This document shows positions 16,739 through 24,721 of a stretch of DNA of 55,143 bases, in pieces. Positions within the stretch are counted from its first letter, which is position 1. The number at the start of each line of letters is the position of its first letter. The translations under genes and the position numbers were made by a program. Source of the stretch: Acetomicrobium hydrogeniformans (GTDB lineage Bacteria; Synergistota; Synergistia; Synergistales; JAFGMB01); the NCBI GenBank assembly GCA_016841745.1, contig JAENYO010000004.1, positions 1 through 55,143 of the forward strand, given 5' to 3'. The notes below the pieces were generated by a model. That model did no database searches. It worked only from the letters and a program-made list of their open reading frames with translations, and was not told the origin of the DNA.

Positions 16739-17212
16739 ATGGTTAATTGTAGAAAGTACTTATTGGTTCTTATAATCATTATTGCCCTTACAGGTTCCGC
16801 ATGGGCAAGTGACACGCAAACAGTTACAGTGACCATAGAGATCCCCCAGATAAACTGGATAAAGATGGAGGATCAGGGAGTCTCTATTCAATCTTATATT
16901 GGATTTCCCTCAAAAAGTGATGAGTTTGCCTATACAATTTCGGCTACCGGTCGTCGACCCCGGGTGATCATGGCCCGACTGGAAAACCTCTTACCCAAGG
17001 GGTGGAGGGTAATACTGGAGATGGATCCCCTGGAAGGTGGAAAACCTAACGGTCCCATAATTCTTTCCCTTCAGGAAAAAGTGGTAATGAAAAATATCTG
17101 GGGTATCTTCAATCAGAAAGGAACAGGAAAAATAAAGATCGAAACTGATATGGATGCTTCTCAAGGAACGGGAGGTATGAATATAATATTCGTGGTAAAA
17201 GAGGGTATTTAG
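16739..17212 (+). CDS. Exported beta-strand protein, possible pilin or tip subunit
   Basis: This protein of about 157 residues starts at ATG 16739, a few nt after GGTGGTGG; an in-frame ATG at 16727 has no ribosome binding site. The signal peptide is NCRKYLLVLIIIIALTGSAW with cleavage near WAS/DTQT. The mature sequence begins with a strong strand (TVTVTIEIPQINWIKM) and ends with another (GGMNIIFVVKEGI). Between them is one compact beta-rich domain. This fits a small fimbrial subunit with a donor strand, last in the operon and 43 nt after the usher-like gene. The upstream partner genes, not a family match, support the role. No terminator was recognised in the 211 nt that follow. Confidence 0.6.
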   Translation: MVNCRKYLLVLIIIIALTGSAWASDTQTVTVTIEIPQINWIKMEDQGVSIQSYIGFPSKSDEFAYTISATGRRPRVIMARLENLLPKGWRVILEMDPLEGGKPNGPIILSLQEKVVMKNIWGIFNQKGTGKIKIETDMDASQGTGGMNIIFVVKEGI

Positions 17213-17423
17213 GACCTTGATCCTGAACCTGTTGATATGTTAAACACAATTATCCCCATGCCAGGAATGATCGTTTCCCTCGAAACATTAATCCTTGAGT
17301 TAGAATCCGCACTGTATACTATCGTAAGTTTTAAAATCTGTCCCAATAATGATATGATCAATTAAATAGACTTGTTTAGTCTGGTAAAAGCTTTTTGAGA
17401 GATGCCAGGGAGGCGAATGTTTA

Positions 17424-18026
17424 ATGAATACCCTCGAAGCTATTGAAAAGAGAAGAGCCGTCAAACACTATGATCCCAGTCACAAGATGAGTGATGAGGA
17501 GATAAATCAGTTTTTTTCCCTTGCCATGTTTTCTCCCACAGCCTTCAACATCCAGAACTGGAAGTTTGTTCTGGTACAGGATCCCGAACTTCGAAAGGAA
17601 ATACGGAAAGTGGCCTGGGACCAGGAACAGGTAACGGATGCTTCACTCCTTATTGTTCTTTGTGCAGATCTTAAGGCATGGGAAACGGATGTCCCTCGGA
17701 AGTGGAGAAATGCCCCCCAACAGGTTCAGGATTTCATCCTGACCGCAATTGACCAGTACTACCGGGGAAAAGAACAGGTCCAGCGGGATGAGGCCATGAG
17801 ATCCTGTGGAATAGCAGCCCAGACTATCATGCTTACTGCGAAGGCCATGGGATATGATTCATGCCCCATGGACGGTTTTGATTTCGATGCAGTTGCAAAG
17901 CTCATTGATCTTCCCGAAAATCATGTTATTGCGATGTTCGTCGTGGTAGGCAAGGGAACTAAAGAAGCCTGGCCCCGGGCTGGCCAGCTGTTAAAGGAAG
18001 AAGTTCTTATAAAAGACCATTTCTGA
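17424..18026 (+). CDS. Nitroreductase-family flavoprotein
   Basis: This 200-residue FMN-dependent nitroreductase/NAD(P)H oxidoreductase shows the family features: EKRRAVKHYDPSHKM at the N-terminus (FMN phosphate contacts), FSPTAFNIQNWKFV in the middle and GYDSCPMDGFDFDAV near the C-terminus, followed by FVVVGKGTKEAWPR. It starts with ATG at 17424 behind GGGAGG. Physiological substrate is not predictable; such enzymes reduce quinones, nitroaromatics or flavins in the cytoplasm. It stands alone and is convergent with cobC on the other strand. Confidence 0.88.
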   Translation: MNTLEAIEKRRAVKHYDPSHKMSDEEINQFFSLAMFSPTAFNIQNWKFVLVQDPELRKEIRKVAWDQEQVTDASLLIVLCADLKAWETDVPRKWRNAPQQVQDFILTAIDQYYRGKEQVQRDEAMRSCGIAAQTIMLTAKAMGYDSCPMDGFDFDAVAKLIDLPENHVIAMFVVVGKGTKEAWPRAGQLLKEEVLIKDHF

Positions 18027-18074
18027 TTCTTGTTGAAAAAAGATCTGTCTTTGTATTTTTCACATGTCTGAAAA

Positions 18075-18680
18075 TCAGATTTCGGGTGTCCAGTTCAGTT
18101 TTAGTACTGAAAGAGATTTGTCGAACTGGGAAATCACATGTATTCCGCAATATTCCTGGCGGAAGGAAAAAAGCTGCTGAAAAGATAGACCAAGTATTTT
18201 TATTATGATGGTCTTGAACACCCCGGCGTGGCCGACTATCATAATATCTCCAGTTGTTTTGGATAGAATTTTCTCGAAGGCAGGGTATACTCTTTTCTGC
18301 AGATCGTCGAAGTTTTCTCCTCCAGGGGGTCTGAAGTTCCCGAAGTCTCGTCCCCTTGCCTCGAATGCTTCAGGATCCTTTATCGAAAGTTCCTTCATGG
18401 AAAGGGTCTCCCACTCACCAAAGGCGATCTCTTTGAATTGGGGCACTGTTTCCATTTCTACAGGCCTGTCTTTGAAGATGAGGGATGCCGTCTGGGACGT
18501 TCTCTTCATCCCGCTGTGAAAAACATCTTCGAAATGATGTCCCTTAAATATTTCTCCAAGTCTCTTTGCCTGGCTGATGCCCTCCTCCGAGAGGGGGAGA
18601 TCTGTCCTGCCCAGAAAACGAAGCTCATGATCCGGAAGGGCAGGTCTTCCATGCCTGACTAAATATATGGTTCTTTCCAT
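18075..18680 (-). CDS. cobC: Histidine phosphatase, likely alpha-ribazole phosphatase
   Basis: This 201-residue member of the histidine phosphatase superfamily has the catalytic RHG motif at residues 9-11 (YLVRHGRP) and the second histidine in IMIVGHAGVFK. Other family segments are FHSGMKRTSQTASLI and FGEWETLSMKEL. Two cobalamin genes lie close by (cobO at 18839, cobS at 20423), which makes the CobC role, removal of the phosphate from alpha-ribazole phosphate in nucleotide-loop assembly, the best guess. Another phosphoglycerate-mutase-like activity is possible. It probably forms a unit with cobO upstream on the minus strand, with a gap of about 158 nt. Confidence 0.78.
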   Translation of the reverse strand: MERTIYLVRHGRPALPDHELRFLGRTDLPLSEEGISQAKRLGEIFKGHHFEDVFHSGMKRTSQTASLIFKDRPVEMETVPQFKEIAFGEWETLSMKELSIKDPEAFEARGRDFGNFRPPGGENFDDLQKRVYPAFEKILSKTTGDIMIVGHAGVFKTIIIKILGLSFQQLFSFRQEYCGIHVISQFDKSLSVLKLNWTPEI

Positions 18681-18838
18681 AGTTGGATCAGTTCCTTTCT
18701 TCTTTTCCGGTTTTCAATGCCAGGAAAATAAGTTTTATTTAAGCCATACAATTTTAATATTGATTTCCTTATTCAAACCCGAGAGCATCCCCAGTATTGT
18801 TGACAGAAGAATGGTTCTCCTGATGATGTGGAAATATA

Positions 18839-19360
18839 TTATTTTTCGATCCCTTCTCTTGCCTGGATGCCTTTATCATAATAATGTTTGTTTTCCACCA
18901 TTTCCGTTACCAGGTCTGCCATGGCTATCATCTTCTCTGTTGCATATCGGCCTGTAAGGACAAGTTCTACATTTTCAGGTTTCTGCCTCATCAGGCTGAG
19001 AACATCTTCCTCTTTTAAAAGGCCCAGATGAACTGCGACATTGATCTCATCAGCTATGACAAGGTCATAATCACCGTTGATAAGGGCCTGTCTCAATTCC
19101 TCCAGTCCCTTTCCTGCGAGGATTATATCTTCTTCGGTGGGTGTTTCTCCAATAAACTGGTCCCCTCCGAAAGTTCTCAGGGTCACGGAACTTCCCAGAA
19201 GTTTTATTGCCCTATGTTCACTGTATTTATGCTGTTTCAGGAATTGTCCGATAAAGATCCTGAAACCGGCTCCAACGGCTCTTATGGCAAGTCCCAGGGC
19301 GGCAGTGGTCTTGCCCTTTCCTGTTCCGGTGTAGATCTGGATAAAACCCTTCTCTTCCAT
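18839..19360 (-). CDS. cobO: Corrinoid adenosyltransferase
   Basis: This 173-residue ATP:cob(I)alamin/cob(I)yrinate a,c-diamide adenosyltransferase of the CobO/BtuR type adds the upper 5'-deoxyadenosyl ligand to corrinoids. The P-loop TGTGKGKTTAA is at residues 11-21, followed by FIGQFLKQHKYSEH, and the Walker B-like DLVIADEINVAVHLGLL and ELVLTGRYA are typical. Length equals the family norm. The start ATG at 19360 is preceded by GGGAGGTGATC on the minus strand. With cobC downstream and cobS nearby it supports corrinoid salvage. No cobalamin riboswitch was recognised in its leader. Confidence 0.93.
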   Translation of the reverse strand: MEEKGFIQIYTGTGKGKTTAALGLAIRAVGAGFRIFIGQFLKQHKYSEHRAIKLLGSSVTLRTFGGDQFIGETPTEEDIILAGKGLEELRQALINGDYDLVIADEINVAVHLGLLKEEDVLSLMRQKPENVELVLTGRYATEKMIAMADLVTEMVENKHYYDKGIQAREGIEK

Positions 19361-19445
19361 CTGATCACCTCCCTATCGTAAAAGCTCAAATCCTTTCCAT
19401 TATAACCAATACATCAACACATGGAGGCAGTTGCTGAAAAACTTC

Positions 19446-19506
19446 ACTTCCAACACAGCGAAGGGACTGCCCCTGCAGAGGACAGTCCCTTCGCTGTGTT
19501 GGAAGT
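19446..19506 (-). terminator. Very long perfect hairpin, terminator of the peroxiredoxin gene
   Basis: Arms 19446-19469 and 19483-19506 are exact 24-bp reverse complements around a 13-nt loop. On the minus strand the stem is followed by GAAGTTTTTC. It lies 26 nt past the stop of the minus-strand peroxiredoxin gene and upstream of cobO, so it separates the two units. Confidence 0.8.
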
Positions 19507-19531
19507 GTATCTGTATTAAGGGGGAGAGAGG

Positions 19532-20182
19532 TTAAAGCTTTTTATGACAGAACCACCAGTCGAAACAGGTGTGTTCCTTGCTTTCGAGTCTTTCTCTGGC
19601 GGCATCAACATCCGATGCGGGTGGTACTATGACATTTTCGCCTATAAGCTCGTTATCAGGCCAGTTTGCAGGAAGAGCGACTCCGTTTGCGTCTGAAGTC
19701 TGAAGCCCTTTGACCATTCTCAGGATCTCGTCAAAATTACGCCCCAGTTCCTGGGGATAGTAGAGGATAGCCCTTACAATACCCTCAGGGTCAACGATAA
19801 ATACTGCTCTTACAGTATTGGATCCTTTGCCGGGATGAACCATTCCCAAGATATATCCCACTTCACCGTTATCCGCAATAATTGGAAATTCTATTTCTAC
19901 ATCAAGCTTTTCTTTTATCCATTCTGTCCATTTAATATGCGAGAAAACCTGGTCTATGCTCAACCCTATGAGTTCACAATCAAGATCTTTGAACTCCTGG
20001 TATCTCTTCTGAAATGCTGCAAATTCGGTTGTACATACGGGAGTGAAATCCGCAGGATGACTGAAAAGTACGAACCATTTCCCATTGTAAGAGTCTGGGA
20101 GTACCATCTGTCCCCTCGTTGTATTAACTTCCATTACTGGCATGGGATCCCCGATGAGGGGCATTCTGATCTCTGTTTCCAT
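19532..20182 (-). CDS. Peroxiredoxin, Prx6/archaeal type
   Basis: This 216-residue thiol peroxidase has the peroxidatic cysteine Cys50 in [12 protein letters not shown]. The Prx6-type C-terminal extension contains Cys206 and Cys212 (CFDWWFC), which can act as resolving cysteines as in the archaeal homologs. Other markers are [15 protein letters not shown] and [19 protein letters not shown]. The ATG at 20182 is preceded by AAGGAGG at 7 nt. It detoxifies peroxides in the cytoplasm. The upstream region contains TGTTA-N8-TAACA at 20217-20234, made of the same half-site (TAACA/TGTTA) as the DtxR-type operator at 22401; joint iron or redox control is possible but weakly supported. Confidence 0.92.
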   Translation of the reverse strand: METEIRMPLIGDPMPVMEVNTTRGQMVLPDSYNGKWFVLFSHPADFTPVCTTEFAAFQKRYQEFKDLDCELIGLSIDQVFSHIKWTEWIKEKLDVEIEFPIIADNGEVGYILGMVHPGKGSNTVRAVFIVDPEGIVRAILYYPQELGRNFDEILRMVKGLQTSDANGVALPANWPDNELIGENVIVPPASDVDAARERLESKEHTCFDWWFCHKKL

Positions 20183-20422
20183 TGTAAAACCTCCTTAAGT
20201 GAGATACCAAATAATATGTTAAGTACATCTAACAATATGGATTATAATATTAACTATGAAATGAGTCAAGGGGTATTTTGTTTTTGTTGAAGTATTGAAA
20301 ATTTGTTTTCAGGACTACAGGCTTGGCCTGAAAGTCACAACAGTTGTATCATCTGTTAAGATATTTGATGAAATAATGATTTTCATGAGTGCCGGAGTAT
20401 CCGGACTTAAGGAGGCCATAAT

Positions 20423-21175
20423 TTGGAATTCCTCAACGCTCTTCGCTTTTTGTCGATCATCCCGGTTCCGGGAGATGCAGATATTTCCCTTCAGGACCTT
20501 GGAAGATCAACTGCATGGTTTCCCCTTGTAGGTGCAGTGATCGGGGGGATGCTTCTGTTTTTCCATGGTCTTATGGGTTTTCTCTTTCAGCCTATGCTTT
20601 CCACAGCTCTGACTGTGACCATCTGGGTTCTTGTCACAAGGGGTTTTCACCTGGATGGTTATGGAAGTTCCTTTGATGAAACTGGAGAGGAAAGCGGAGG
20701 GGAGATCAGGCTTTCCATAATGAAACACAGCAGGTTTGGGAGCTTGGGAGCCCTTGCCCTGGTATGCATACTGCTGGTAAAGTTCGCTGCTTTGAATGAA
20801 CTTAAATGGCAGTTCTTTTCCAAGGCCCTTATACTGGCGCCTATCCTGGGATGCTGGGGAATGGTTTTAGCAATTCGCTTCTTTCCCTGTGCTATATCGG
20901 ATGGTAGGGTAGATACATTCAGGAATAGCTGCACAAACAGGGAATTTCTCATCGGAACAGTATCTGCCGTGACGCTGGCAATTCTCCTTGCTGGTACATA
21001 TGGTCTGGTTTTCCTTTTTTTTACAGGAAGTTCGGTCTTCCTGCTGTCATGGATCTTTACAAGAATGTGGGGTGGACTGACAGAGGATGGCTACGGGATT
21101 CTGTGCGAGATTGGAGAGGTGGTATCTCTTCTGTCGGCAAGTCTTATTATGAAAATGTTCCTTTCAGGTTATTAG
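20423..21175 (+). CDS. cobS: Adenosylcobinamide-GDP ribazoletransferase
   Basis: This 250-residue membrane enzyme joins adenosylcobinamide-GDP and alpha-ribazole in the last step of cobalamin assembly. The N-terminus FLNALRFLSIIPVP, the catalytic HLDGYGSSFDE (HLDGxxDxxD in most members) and six to seven hydrophobic helices are the family features. MKHSRFGSLGALALV (usually RxGxxGxLAL) and the C-terminal TEDGYGILCEIGEVV also fit. The TTG start at 20423 lies 6-8 nt after AAGGAGG. The GLAD segment of the motif is replaced by GYGS, a mild divergence. A strong bidirectional terminator follows at 21206-21249. Confidence 0.9.
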   Translation: MEFLNALRFLSIIPVPGDADISLQDLGRSTAWFPLVGAVIGGMLLFFHGLMGFLFQPMLSTALTVTIWVLVTRGFHLDGYGSSFDETGEESGGEIRLSIMKHSRFGSLGALALVCILLVKFAALNELKWQFFSKALILAPILGCWGMVLAIRFFPCAISDGRVDTFRNSCTNREFLIGTVSAVTLAILLAGTYGLVFLFFTGSSVFLLSWIFTRMWGGLTEDGYGILCEIGEVVSLLSASLIMKMFLSGY

Positions 21176-21205
21176 GTCTTTTTATCCTGGACCTTGATAT
21201 TATCA

Positions 21206-21249
21206 TTAAAAAGGGAGCGGCGCTGTTTACCAGGCCGCTCCCTTTTTAA
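21206..21249. terminator. Bidirectional intrinsic terminator
   Basis: TTAAAAAGGGAGCGGC pairs with GCCGCTCCCTTTTTAA over a 12-nt loop. A-rich and T-rich flanks allow it to work in both directions, between cobS (plus) and the ferritin-like gene (minus). Confidence 0.88.
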
Positions 21250-21257
21250 TGAATTAT

Positions 21258-21920
21258 TTAATATTCGTATTTGAAATCCGGATCGGATATTTCGTACTGT
21301 TCCTTCGCAGATCCTACGATCTTGTTATACATATCTTCGGTGATATATTGTGCCCTGTAGGTGCCCCCTGATTTTTCCACCTGACGATGAAAGGTTCTCA
21401 GATGGTTTCTGGATCCCTTCACAAGGTTCAGATAAACGATCTTTATATCATCGTTATCAGTCTCCTTAAGGAGTTTCTCCAGATCTGCGATGTCCAGGTC
21501 TTCGATCATTGTTCCCACTTTAAAAGCATCAAGTCTGGATTTCTGTCCTTCGGCCAGAAGTTCTTCGTAGAGTTTTTTCATTTCCGGGCTTGTAAATACG
21601 CCCCTTGTATCATCCTTTACGGGATCTTCCAGGTCATATTTCGTTACCAGAGATCCCATCTCATCCATATGTTTCTGCTCGCTTTTGGCTATATTAAAAA
21701 AAGTTTTCAGATCCCACTTGTCTCCAAGGGCCAGATAGATGTCCCTGGCTAGTTTTTCTTCTTCTCTCATCAGAAGAATACCTTCAATTTCATTTTCGGA
21801 AAGTTCCTGTTTTTCCATTTTCATAACGTCTCCGGCCTGTGCTGAAGGGGTAAATAGTGATACAGCAAGTAACATTACCATTATGGTCAACAATATTTTT
21901 TTAAAAGCTATTGATCTCAC
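21258..21920 (-). CDS. Exported ferritin-like protein (DUF2202 type)
   Basis: This 220-residue protein has a signal peptide (KKILLTIMVMLLAVSLFTPS, cleavage after AQA) and one ferritin-like four-helix domain. Putative metal-ligand positions occur in ILLMREEEKLARDIYLAL, IAKSEQKHMDEM and KGSRNHLRTFHRQVE. It matches the DUF2202 family, whose function is not well known; iron binding or oxidation in the periplasm is plausible. The start is GTG at 21920, 8 nt after AAAAAGGAGG. It lies 25 nt behind the small exported ferredoxin-like gene, so both form an operon below the iron-box-like palindrome at 22401. Confidence 0.8.
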   Translation of the reverse strand: MRSIAFKKILLTIMVMLLAVSLFTPSAQAGDVMKMEKQELSENEIEGILLMREEEKLARDIYLALGDKWDLKTFFNIAKSEQKHMDEMGSLVTKYDLEDPVKDDTRGVFTSPEMKKLYEELLAEGQKSRLDAFKVGTMIEDLDIADLEKLLKETDNDDIKIVYLNLVKGSRNHLRTFHRQVEKSGGTYRAQYITEDMYNKIVGSAKEQYEISDPDFKYEY

Positions 21921-21945
21921 TTCATATTCCTCCTTTTTCTGATGC

Positions 21946-22248
21946 TCAGGAAATATTAAATACTTCCATAAGGAGCATCTTCAGTTTTTCTCTATCCATA
22001 TTTGTATATATTTTATTCTGGAACTTCAGTACCATCGGTTCATCACAGTATCCAAGGCAGGAAGTGGTCTTTATCTTTACCTGGTCTTCGAGATGGAGCT
22101 CTTCAATAACATTCTTTATTTCAGGGATAAAGCTCCTGCTGCAGGGACGGCATACGTAAATGGCCTCCGACGCGAAGGCGGTAGTTGAAAGTACCGTAAG
22201 GGTGATAATAGCTATGGACAGTAGAAAAAATATTGATCTTATCTTCAA
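21946..22248 (-). CDS. Small exported thioredoxin-fold [2Fe-2S]-ferredoxin-like protein
   Basis: From the TTG at 22248, six nt after GGAGGTG, the product has 100 residues. An ATG at 22263 in the same frame has a poorer site. The signal peptide is KIRSIFFLLSIAIITLTVLS with cleavage near AFA/SEAIY. The mature 75 residues resemble the thioredoxin-like ferredoxin fold: YVCRPCSRSF at the start of the first strand-helix unit and TTSCLGYCDEPMVLKF later, giving a CxxC and a CxxxC pair that could hold a [2Fe-2S] cluster. Such folds normally occur in the cytoplasm (NuoE, hydrogenase subunits), so an exported version is unusual. It is the first gene of a two-gene unit with the ferritin-like protein. Confidence 0.7.
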   Translation of the reverse strand: MKIRSIFFLLSIAIITLTVLSTTAFASEAIYVCRPCSRSFIPEIKNVIEELHLEDQVKIKTTSCLGYCDEPMVLKFQNKIYTNMDREKLKMLLMEVFNIS

Positions 22249-22293
22249 TGAAAACACCTCCATGGGGTAATTCTACCCGGATACAAAAAAAAT

Positions 22294-22353
22294 ACCTGGG
22301 AAAAAGTGCTGTAAAAAATGTAGGTATTTCTACGTACATTCTTTTTCCCAGGT
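22294..22353. repeat. Inverted repeat in the leader of the ferredoxin-like gene
   Basis: ACCTGGGAAAAAG (22294-22306) is the exact reverse complement of 22341-22353, with a second pairing ATGTA/TACAT inside. It falls between the palindromic operator and the start at 22248 and may form a structured 5' leader on the minus-strand transcript. Confidence 0.6.
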
Positions 22354-22400
22354 CTACAATATGCTGTCTATATGAACCTTAGGGGAGGCATCATTAGAAT

Positions 22401-22421
22401 TACCTAACATATTGTTAGGTA
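22401..22421. promoter_or_regulatory. Palindromic operator, probable DtxR-family (iron/manganese) box
   Basis: TACCTAACA-TAT-TGTTAGGTA is a perfect 9-bp inverted repeat with a 3-bp centre. It contains TTAGGT/ACCTAA as in DtxR/IdeR boxes. It lies between the divergent ferredoxin-like gene (minus) and a DtxR-type regulator gene (plus). The half-site ACCTAACA recurs at 22568-22575, just before the regulator's own start. Confidence 0.65.
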
Positions 22422-22590
22422 TATTATATTATAGTCGTTTCAAATATGCAAGCGGAAGTTTTATGTTCAGGATTTGTGTTGTAGAACTTCGATGGGAAGG
22501 GGTTGTTAGAAAAATTAAACTGCTAGTATAGCTTAAGATGAGATTTTGTTGTAGAATAGTTCGAAAGACCTAACAATTGGAGTGAGAATA

Positions 22591-23268
22591 ATGGCTCTTT
22601 CTGAAAGAACCGAAGATTATCTTGAAGAGATATTTTCCCTGGAAATGGAAAGCCAGGAACCTTCTGTAACAGCCCTTGCAAAAAACCTGCATGTCTCAAA
22701 GGCCTCCGTTGTTTCTGCTCTCAAAAAACTGTGTGGGGAAGGTTTTCTTGTTCAGGTAAAATATGGAACTCCCAACCTTACTGAAAAGGGTAAGGAACGG
22801 GCCTTGAAGATCTTCCGGCGTCATCAGCATCTTTCCTATCTTCTCAGGGAGATCATAGGAATAAAACCGGATGTTGCCAGTGAAATAGCATGTGCCATGG
22901 AGCATGTCCTTGATCCGGAGAGTGAAAAAAGACTTGCTGCTTTTGTAGACTTTTACTGTGTTTCCATGAAAGAAGAACGACAGTGGGTCGCAAGACTGCA
23001 GAGCGGACTTGATAATCCCGAGGATCTGTCCCGGCCTCTTTTAATGCTTGAAGAAGGAGAAAACGGGAGAGTAGTGCGTATAACCGCAAGGGAACTTTTA
23101 AGAAAAAGGCTTCTTGATTCGGGCTTTTCCCCGGGTTCCCATGTCCAGTGTATAAACCACAGTTGTGAAGAGCAGCTCATCGAGGTCACCCTGAACGGAA
23201 CACCAGCGGTTATGAACATGAAGGAAGCCCTTGCGGTCTGGGTCCTTCCGGAAGATAGAATCGGATAA
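22591..23268 (+). CDS. DtxR-family metal-dependent regulator with FeoA-like domain
   Basis: This 225-residue transcription regulator has an N-terminal winged helix (RTEDYLEEIFSL, VTALAKNLHVSKASVVSALK), a dimerisation/metal domain (IACAMEHVLDPESEKRLAAF) and a C-terminal FeoA/SH3-like domain (LLDSGFSPGSHVQCINHS to the end). The GTG at 22582 is open too, but GGAG at 22579 is 8 nt from the ATG at 22591. The metal is uncertain; the adjacent ferritin-like, ferredoxin-like and peroxiredoxin genes favour iron. It likely binds the palindrome at 22401-22421 and perhaps the half-site 15-22 nt before its start, controlling itself and the divergent operon. Confidence 0.85.
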   Translation: MALSERTEDYLEEIFSLEMESQEPSVTALAKNLHVSKASVVSALKKLCGEGFLVQVKYGTPNLTEKGKERALKIFRRHQHLSYLLREIIGIKPDVASEIACAMEHVLDPESEKRLAAFVDFYCVSMKEERQWVARLQSGLDNPEDLSRPLLMLEEGENGRVVRITARELLRKRLLDSGFSPGSHVQCINHSCEEQLIEVTLNGTPAVMNMKEALAVWVLPEDRIG

Positions 23269-23381
23269 TAAAAAATTATGTTGAATTCTGAGAAAATGGA
23301 AAAATGTTCTCTGTGAACATTTCATTCATTTTTGAACCAGTTATAGAAATTGTTATAACATAAGGATCAGGAGGCTGGATA

Positions 23382-24293
23382 ATGAAAATAGCTGTGATGG
23401 GTATAGGCGGTATAGGTGGCTTTCTGGGAGGAAAACTGGCCCGGAAATATGCAGGTCATGGAAAGCATGAAGTATGTTTTATCTGCAGAGGGAACCACCT
23501 TGAAAAGATAAAGAAAGATGGATTGAAGATAATCACGCCGGAAGAGGAATTTACGGTCAGGCCCGATGTGGCAACGGCAGATCCTGATGACCTGGGGAAG
23601 GTGGATCTCCTTCTTTTTGCAGTCAAGGGATATGGCCTGAAAGAAGCCGCCAGAATGGCTTCATACATAGTAACTGAAAAAACTGTTGTCATTCCCTTCC
23701 TCAACGGTGTTAATAACAGCCAGGTCCTGGAGGGAGTTCTCCCGAAATGCAGGGTCATGAACGGCTGTGTCTACATATCGGCCAGGATAGAGAAACCCGG
23801 AGTCGTAAGGCAGGTTGGCGGTGCAGGTAAATTTGTCTGGGGACCCGAAAATGGAGGGGTAGACCTTTATGAGCCCATGCAGAAACTCTTTACCGAGGCT
23901 GGGGTCAATTCTGTCCTTTCAGATAATATAACTCTTGATGCGTGGAAAAAGTTCATGTTCATGAGTCCCTATGCAGGGGTAACCTCAGTAATGGCCCAGA
24001 CCTTTGGTGAAGTTCTCTCGGATGAAAAGAGTTTTGAACTTCTCGGAAACATGATCAGTGAGCTTGAAGAGGTGGGTAGAACCCTGGGAGTTCAACTTCC
24101 TTCAGGGATAGTACGGGACTCCATAAATGTGGGAAAGAATTTCCCCCCCCAGACCAAATCCTCCATGCAGCTAGATGTCGAAAAGGGTGGAAATAACGAA
24201 CTCGAACTTTTCATCGGCTACGTGGTTAAAAAAGCTGCAGAACTGGGTATCAGCGTCCCAGCCTATGAAGAGGTCTACAAAGCACTGAAATAG
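23382..24293 (+). CDS. panE: Ketopantoate reductase family protein
   Basis: This 303-residue NADPH-dependent 2-dehydropantoate 2-reductase (ApbA/PanE) would make pantoate for coenzyme A. The Rossmann motif GIGGIGGFLGG lies at residues 7-17. LLLFAVKGYGLKEAA and PFLNGVNNSQVLE are the usual nucleotide and substrate segments, and LDAWKKFMFMSP carries the family's C-terminal lysine. SSMQLDVEKGGNNELE is the conserved C-terminal signature. The ATG follows AGGAGG. A run of eight C occurs within the gene at about 24143-24150. It is a single gene with its own terminator. Paralogs of this family can reduce other 2-oxoacids, so the exact role is probable rather than certain. Confidence 0.87.
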   Translation: MKIAVMGIGGIGGFLGGKLARKYAGHGKHEVCFICRGNHLEKIKKDGLKIITPEEEFTVRPDVATADPDDLGKVDLLLFAVKGYGLKEAARMASYIVTEKTVVIPFLNGVNNSQVLEGVLPKCRVMNGCVYISARIEKPGVVRQVGGAGKFVWGPENGGVDLYEPMQKLFTEAGVNSVLSDNITLDAWKKFMFMSPYAGVTSVMAQTFGEVLSDEKSFELLGNMISELEEVGRTLGVQLPSGIVRDSINVGKNFPPQTKSSMQLDVEKGGNNELELFIGYVVKKAAELGISVPAYEEVYKALK

Positions 24294-24312
24294 ATCTATC
24301 CCATAAATATTT

Positions 24313-24351
24313 CACAGGCAGGGCATCCGCCCTGCCTGTGCCTTTGTTCTT
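24313..24351 (+). terminator. Terminator after panE
   Basis: CACAGGCAGGGC pairs perfectly with GCCCTGCCTGTG around ATCC and is followed by a T-rich stretch. Confidence 0.8.
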
Positions 24352-24403
24352 GCATATGTTTTGACTCAGTGATTATGCTTTCCTCAGATCTCTCTGCTTT
24401 TCA

Positions 24404-24665
24404 TGTAGGGTGCCGTTTCAGCGCACCGACAACCTTAGCACACCCTCAGCGTCCTCCAGGTCGAAAGCATTACCTGGCACAAATCTATGATTTTGTGCCA
24501 TATGAAAACATAGATCAAAGTATCATCTGGTCCAAATGGACAGTATCACGAATAAACACGTAGCTGGATAAAAGTTTTTCGGGTTCCTCCGTGTTTCCTC
24601 TGCGAGAACTCGTCGAGTCCTTTGCGTCCTTAGCGGTAAAACATGTTTTGACTGTTTTATGTCCT
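24404..24665 (+). repeat. Composite intergenic repeat, block 1
   Basis: This block contains the AGCGCACC module (24405-24429), the 26-nt hairpin TGGCAC...GTGCCA (24475-24500), and a run of CTCTGCG-like units (about 24585-24645) that holds the small palindrome CTCGTCGAG. It fills the gap between panE and the aminotransferase; no gene is seen in it. Confidence 0.75.
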
Positions 24666-24721
24666 CCTCCGTATCAGAGCCCTTATGGAGTAATATATAA
24701 GGGGAAAGGAGAGTGGAGAAA

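Noticed and set aside
20183-20422. Cobalamin riboswitch upstream of cobS
   Set aside because: I looked for the conserved B12-box and found no convincing match or fold in the 240-nt gap.
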